From Candidatus Bathyarchaeia archaeon (lineage in GTDB: Archaea > Thermoproteota > Bathyarchaeia > Bathyarchaeales > Bathycorpusculaceae): DNA of 64,000 bases. The notes under the pieces are model-generated. The model was not told the origin of the DNA and made no database searches. It saw only the letters and a program-made list of their open reading frames with translations. Below are positions 63,235-64,000 of this stretch, in pieces. How positions within the stretch are numbered: position 1 is the stretch's first letter; every line of letters begins with the position of its first letter. The stretch is from NCBI GenBank assembly GCA_038873195.1, contig JAVZEV010000001.1:958490-1022489 (forward strand). Reading direction: 5' to 3'. A program made the position numbers and the translations under genes.

Positions 63235-63579
63235 TCAGAGTTCGCCATGTTTAAAGTAGTAATTCTCTTCTTTCTTTGAACCAAAACTTCTTACGCCACT
63301 TTCTCTAAGCTGCTTCCTAAGCTTCCTAGCATATTGCTTACTTATTTCGCCCCTCTTTTCCAAGTATGCTATTATTTCTTCCGCTTGTTTCTCGGTGTCA
63401 CATCGCCTAATAAAGTCTATTACATCAGGCATGTAATGAACAAACCTTCCAGATGACGCTTTCTCACCGGTCTGCGTGTCTGTTCGCACAGAATTTACTG
63501 AAACCTTATGGTCATCGATTTCCATTTCCTTGGCTAAGTTAGGAAACATTCTTTTGAAACGCTCTTTGTCAAATTCCAA
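63235..63579 (-). CDS. DUF2095 protein
   Basis: A 114-residue small protein matching the archaeal DUF2095 family, function unknown. The first part (DKERFKRMFPNLAKEMEIDD) is followed by a helical stretch (YMPDVIDFIRRCDTEKQAEEIIAYLEKRGEIS) and a basic end (RKLRKQLRESGVRSFG). No cysteine or signal peptide is seen. It is 47 bases downstream of the nucleotidyltransferase gene on the same strand. The 182 bases beyond it, towards the surface protein start, hold nothing I can identify. Confidence 0.75.
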   Translation of the reverse strand: MEFDKERFKRMFPNLAKEMEIDDHKVSVNSVRTDTQTGEKASSGRFVHYMPDVIDFIRRCDTEKQAEEIIAYLEKRGEISKQYARKLRKQLRESGVRSFGSKKEENYYFKHGEL

Positions 63580-63626
63580 GTTTACACCTTAATTTATTCT
63601 ATGATGCGCCTTGTATTTAAGTCTCC

Positions 63627-64000
63627 TCAATCTAGAAAAGGAACAAACCTTTGCAAAGGGTTCTCTTTAAGTAGCTTCTCTAATTCACGCACACGAAGAC
63701 CAGCGATTTCATCGCCGTATATCTCACATCTTTCCTTAAGTTGGGCTTCTTCTGGGCTTCGAACGATGATTTCAATTTTTTCTTTTGCTGGAGATTCTAA
63801 ATGCACGTGAAATGAAGTCTTTTTTTGCCCCTTTTTTGTCACAGCCACCCATTCAATTTGTAAGATATGGAAGCCATTCCTCTTCAGAATTTCTACGATA
63901 TCATTCGGCTCGCTATGATAAACAGTTACGTCTATGTCGCTTTCATGATGGATGGTTCCACGCCAAACGCTTCCAACAAGTTTAGGACTGTATCTTTCCA
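63627..64000 (-). CDS. Polbeta-type nucleotidyltransferase, 5' end outside window
   Basis: The frame is open to the window edge. The first visible stretch, KLVGSVWRGTIHHESDIDVTVY, has the GS followed by D-x-D of the DNA polymerase beta-type nucleotidyltransferases, which add nucleotides to RNA, proteins or antibiotics. A beta strand with WVAVTKKGQKKTSFHVHL follows, then a C-terminal helix pair. A GTG at 63848 would give 73 residues without the active site and is not the start. The substrate is unknown. It is upstream of DUF2095. Confidence 0.78.
   Translation of the reverse strand, partial: ERYSPKLVGSVWRGTIHHESDIDVTVYHSEPNDIVEILKRNGFHILQIEWVAVTKKGQKKTSFHVHLESPAKEKIEIIVRSPEEAQLKERCEIYGDEIAGLRVRELEKLLKENPLQRFVPFLD

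Noticed and set aside
1-64000. CRISPR arrays, insertion sequences, prophage or rRNA
   Set aside because: No regularly spaced direct repeats, transposase or integrase motifs, or rRNA-like stretches were seen on reading the window; only one tRNA was found.

Overview
The window is a gene-dense stretch of an archaeal chromosome. Evidence for Archaea: transcription factor E, an aMBF1-type bridging factor, an alpha-NAC chaperone, a TrmB regulator, Hel308 helicase, an EndoQ-type nuclease, the tRNA methylase Trm56, archaeal-type ProRS and ThrRS, archaeal phosphoglycerate mutase, several archaea-only DUFs, TATA-like boxes upstream of genes and frequent TTG/GTG starts. Two tungsten aldehyde:ferredoxin oxidoreductases and many iron-sulfur proteins point to an anaerobic organotroph. 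The mix fits a TACK-group archaeon, most like Bathyarchaeia, but that placement is an inference. No CRISPR array, rRNA, insertion sequence or prophage was recognised.

Layout. 1-6.7 kb: end of a glycosyltransferase, two overlapping surface or membrane protein genes, then a tldD-tldE-polyferredoxin gene set. 6.7-11.6 kb: an EndoQ-like nuclease and a DedA-like membrane protein, divergent from a four-cluster ferredoxin plus tungsten oxidoreductase operon that is followed by a small protein made of four 18-residue cysteine repeats. 11.8-17.8 kb: a frameshifted 5-formyltetrahydrofolate cyclo-ligase gene, a threonine-to-glycine operon (threonine dehydrogenase, aminoketobutyrate CoA ligase), a DUF1028 protein, a NAD-kinase-like protein and phosphoglycerate mutase. 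18-29 kb: ProRS, an amine oxidase-like flavoprotein with a second tungsten oxidoreductase, a surface protein, two aminotransferases, ThrRS and a PfkB kinase. 30-35.3 kb: an information-processing block (NAC, PUA protein, MBF1, HflX, Trm56, TFE, HD protein, DUF2110) ending in tRNA-Val(UAC). 35.4-45.6 kb: a surface-glycan cluster (ATP-grasp, HAD, DUF354, nucleotide-sugar dehydrogenase-like protein, three glycosyltransferases, a deacetylase/acyltransferase fusion, a flippase), closed by a TrmB regulator. 46.7-51.3 kb: a MoxR ATPase plus VWA protein facing three uncharacterised genes. 51.4-54.6 kb: a tightly coupled Fe-S/sulfur operon with two cysteine desulfurase homologues around an IscU-like scaffold. 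54.8-64 kb: Hel308, adenylosuccinate lyase, an AsnB homologue without its glutaminase cysteine coupled to an HDAC-like deacetylase, a ferredoxin, a large surface protein, DUF2095 and a truncated nucleotidyltransferase.

How it works together. Amino-acid fermentation is the main metabolic theme: threonine is split to glycine and acetyl-CoA, transaminases and an amine-oxidising flavoprotein make oxo acids and aldehydes, and the tungsten enzymes oxidise aldehydes to acids while reducing ferredoxin. The most unusual items are the divergent NifS paralogue, the AsnB/HDAC pair, the MoxR-VWA locus with its small partners, the 18-residue cysteine-repeat protein, the NodB-FemAB fusion, an hflX gene whose only fitting start is ACG, and several perfect dyads at promoters.
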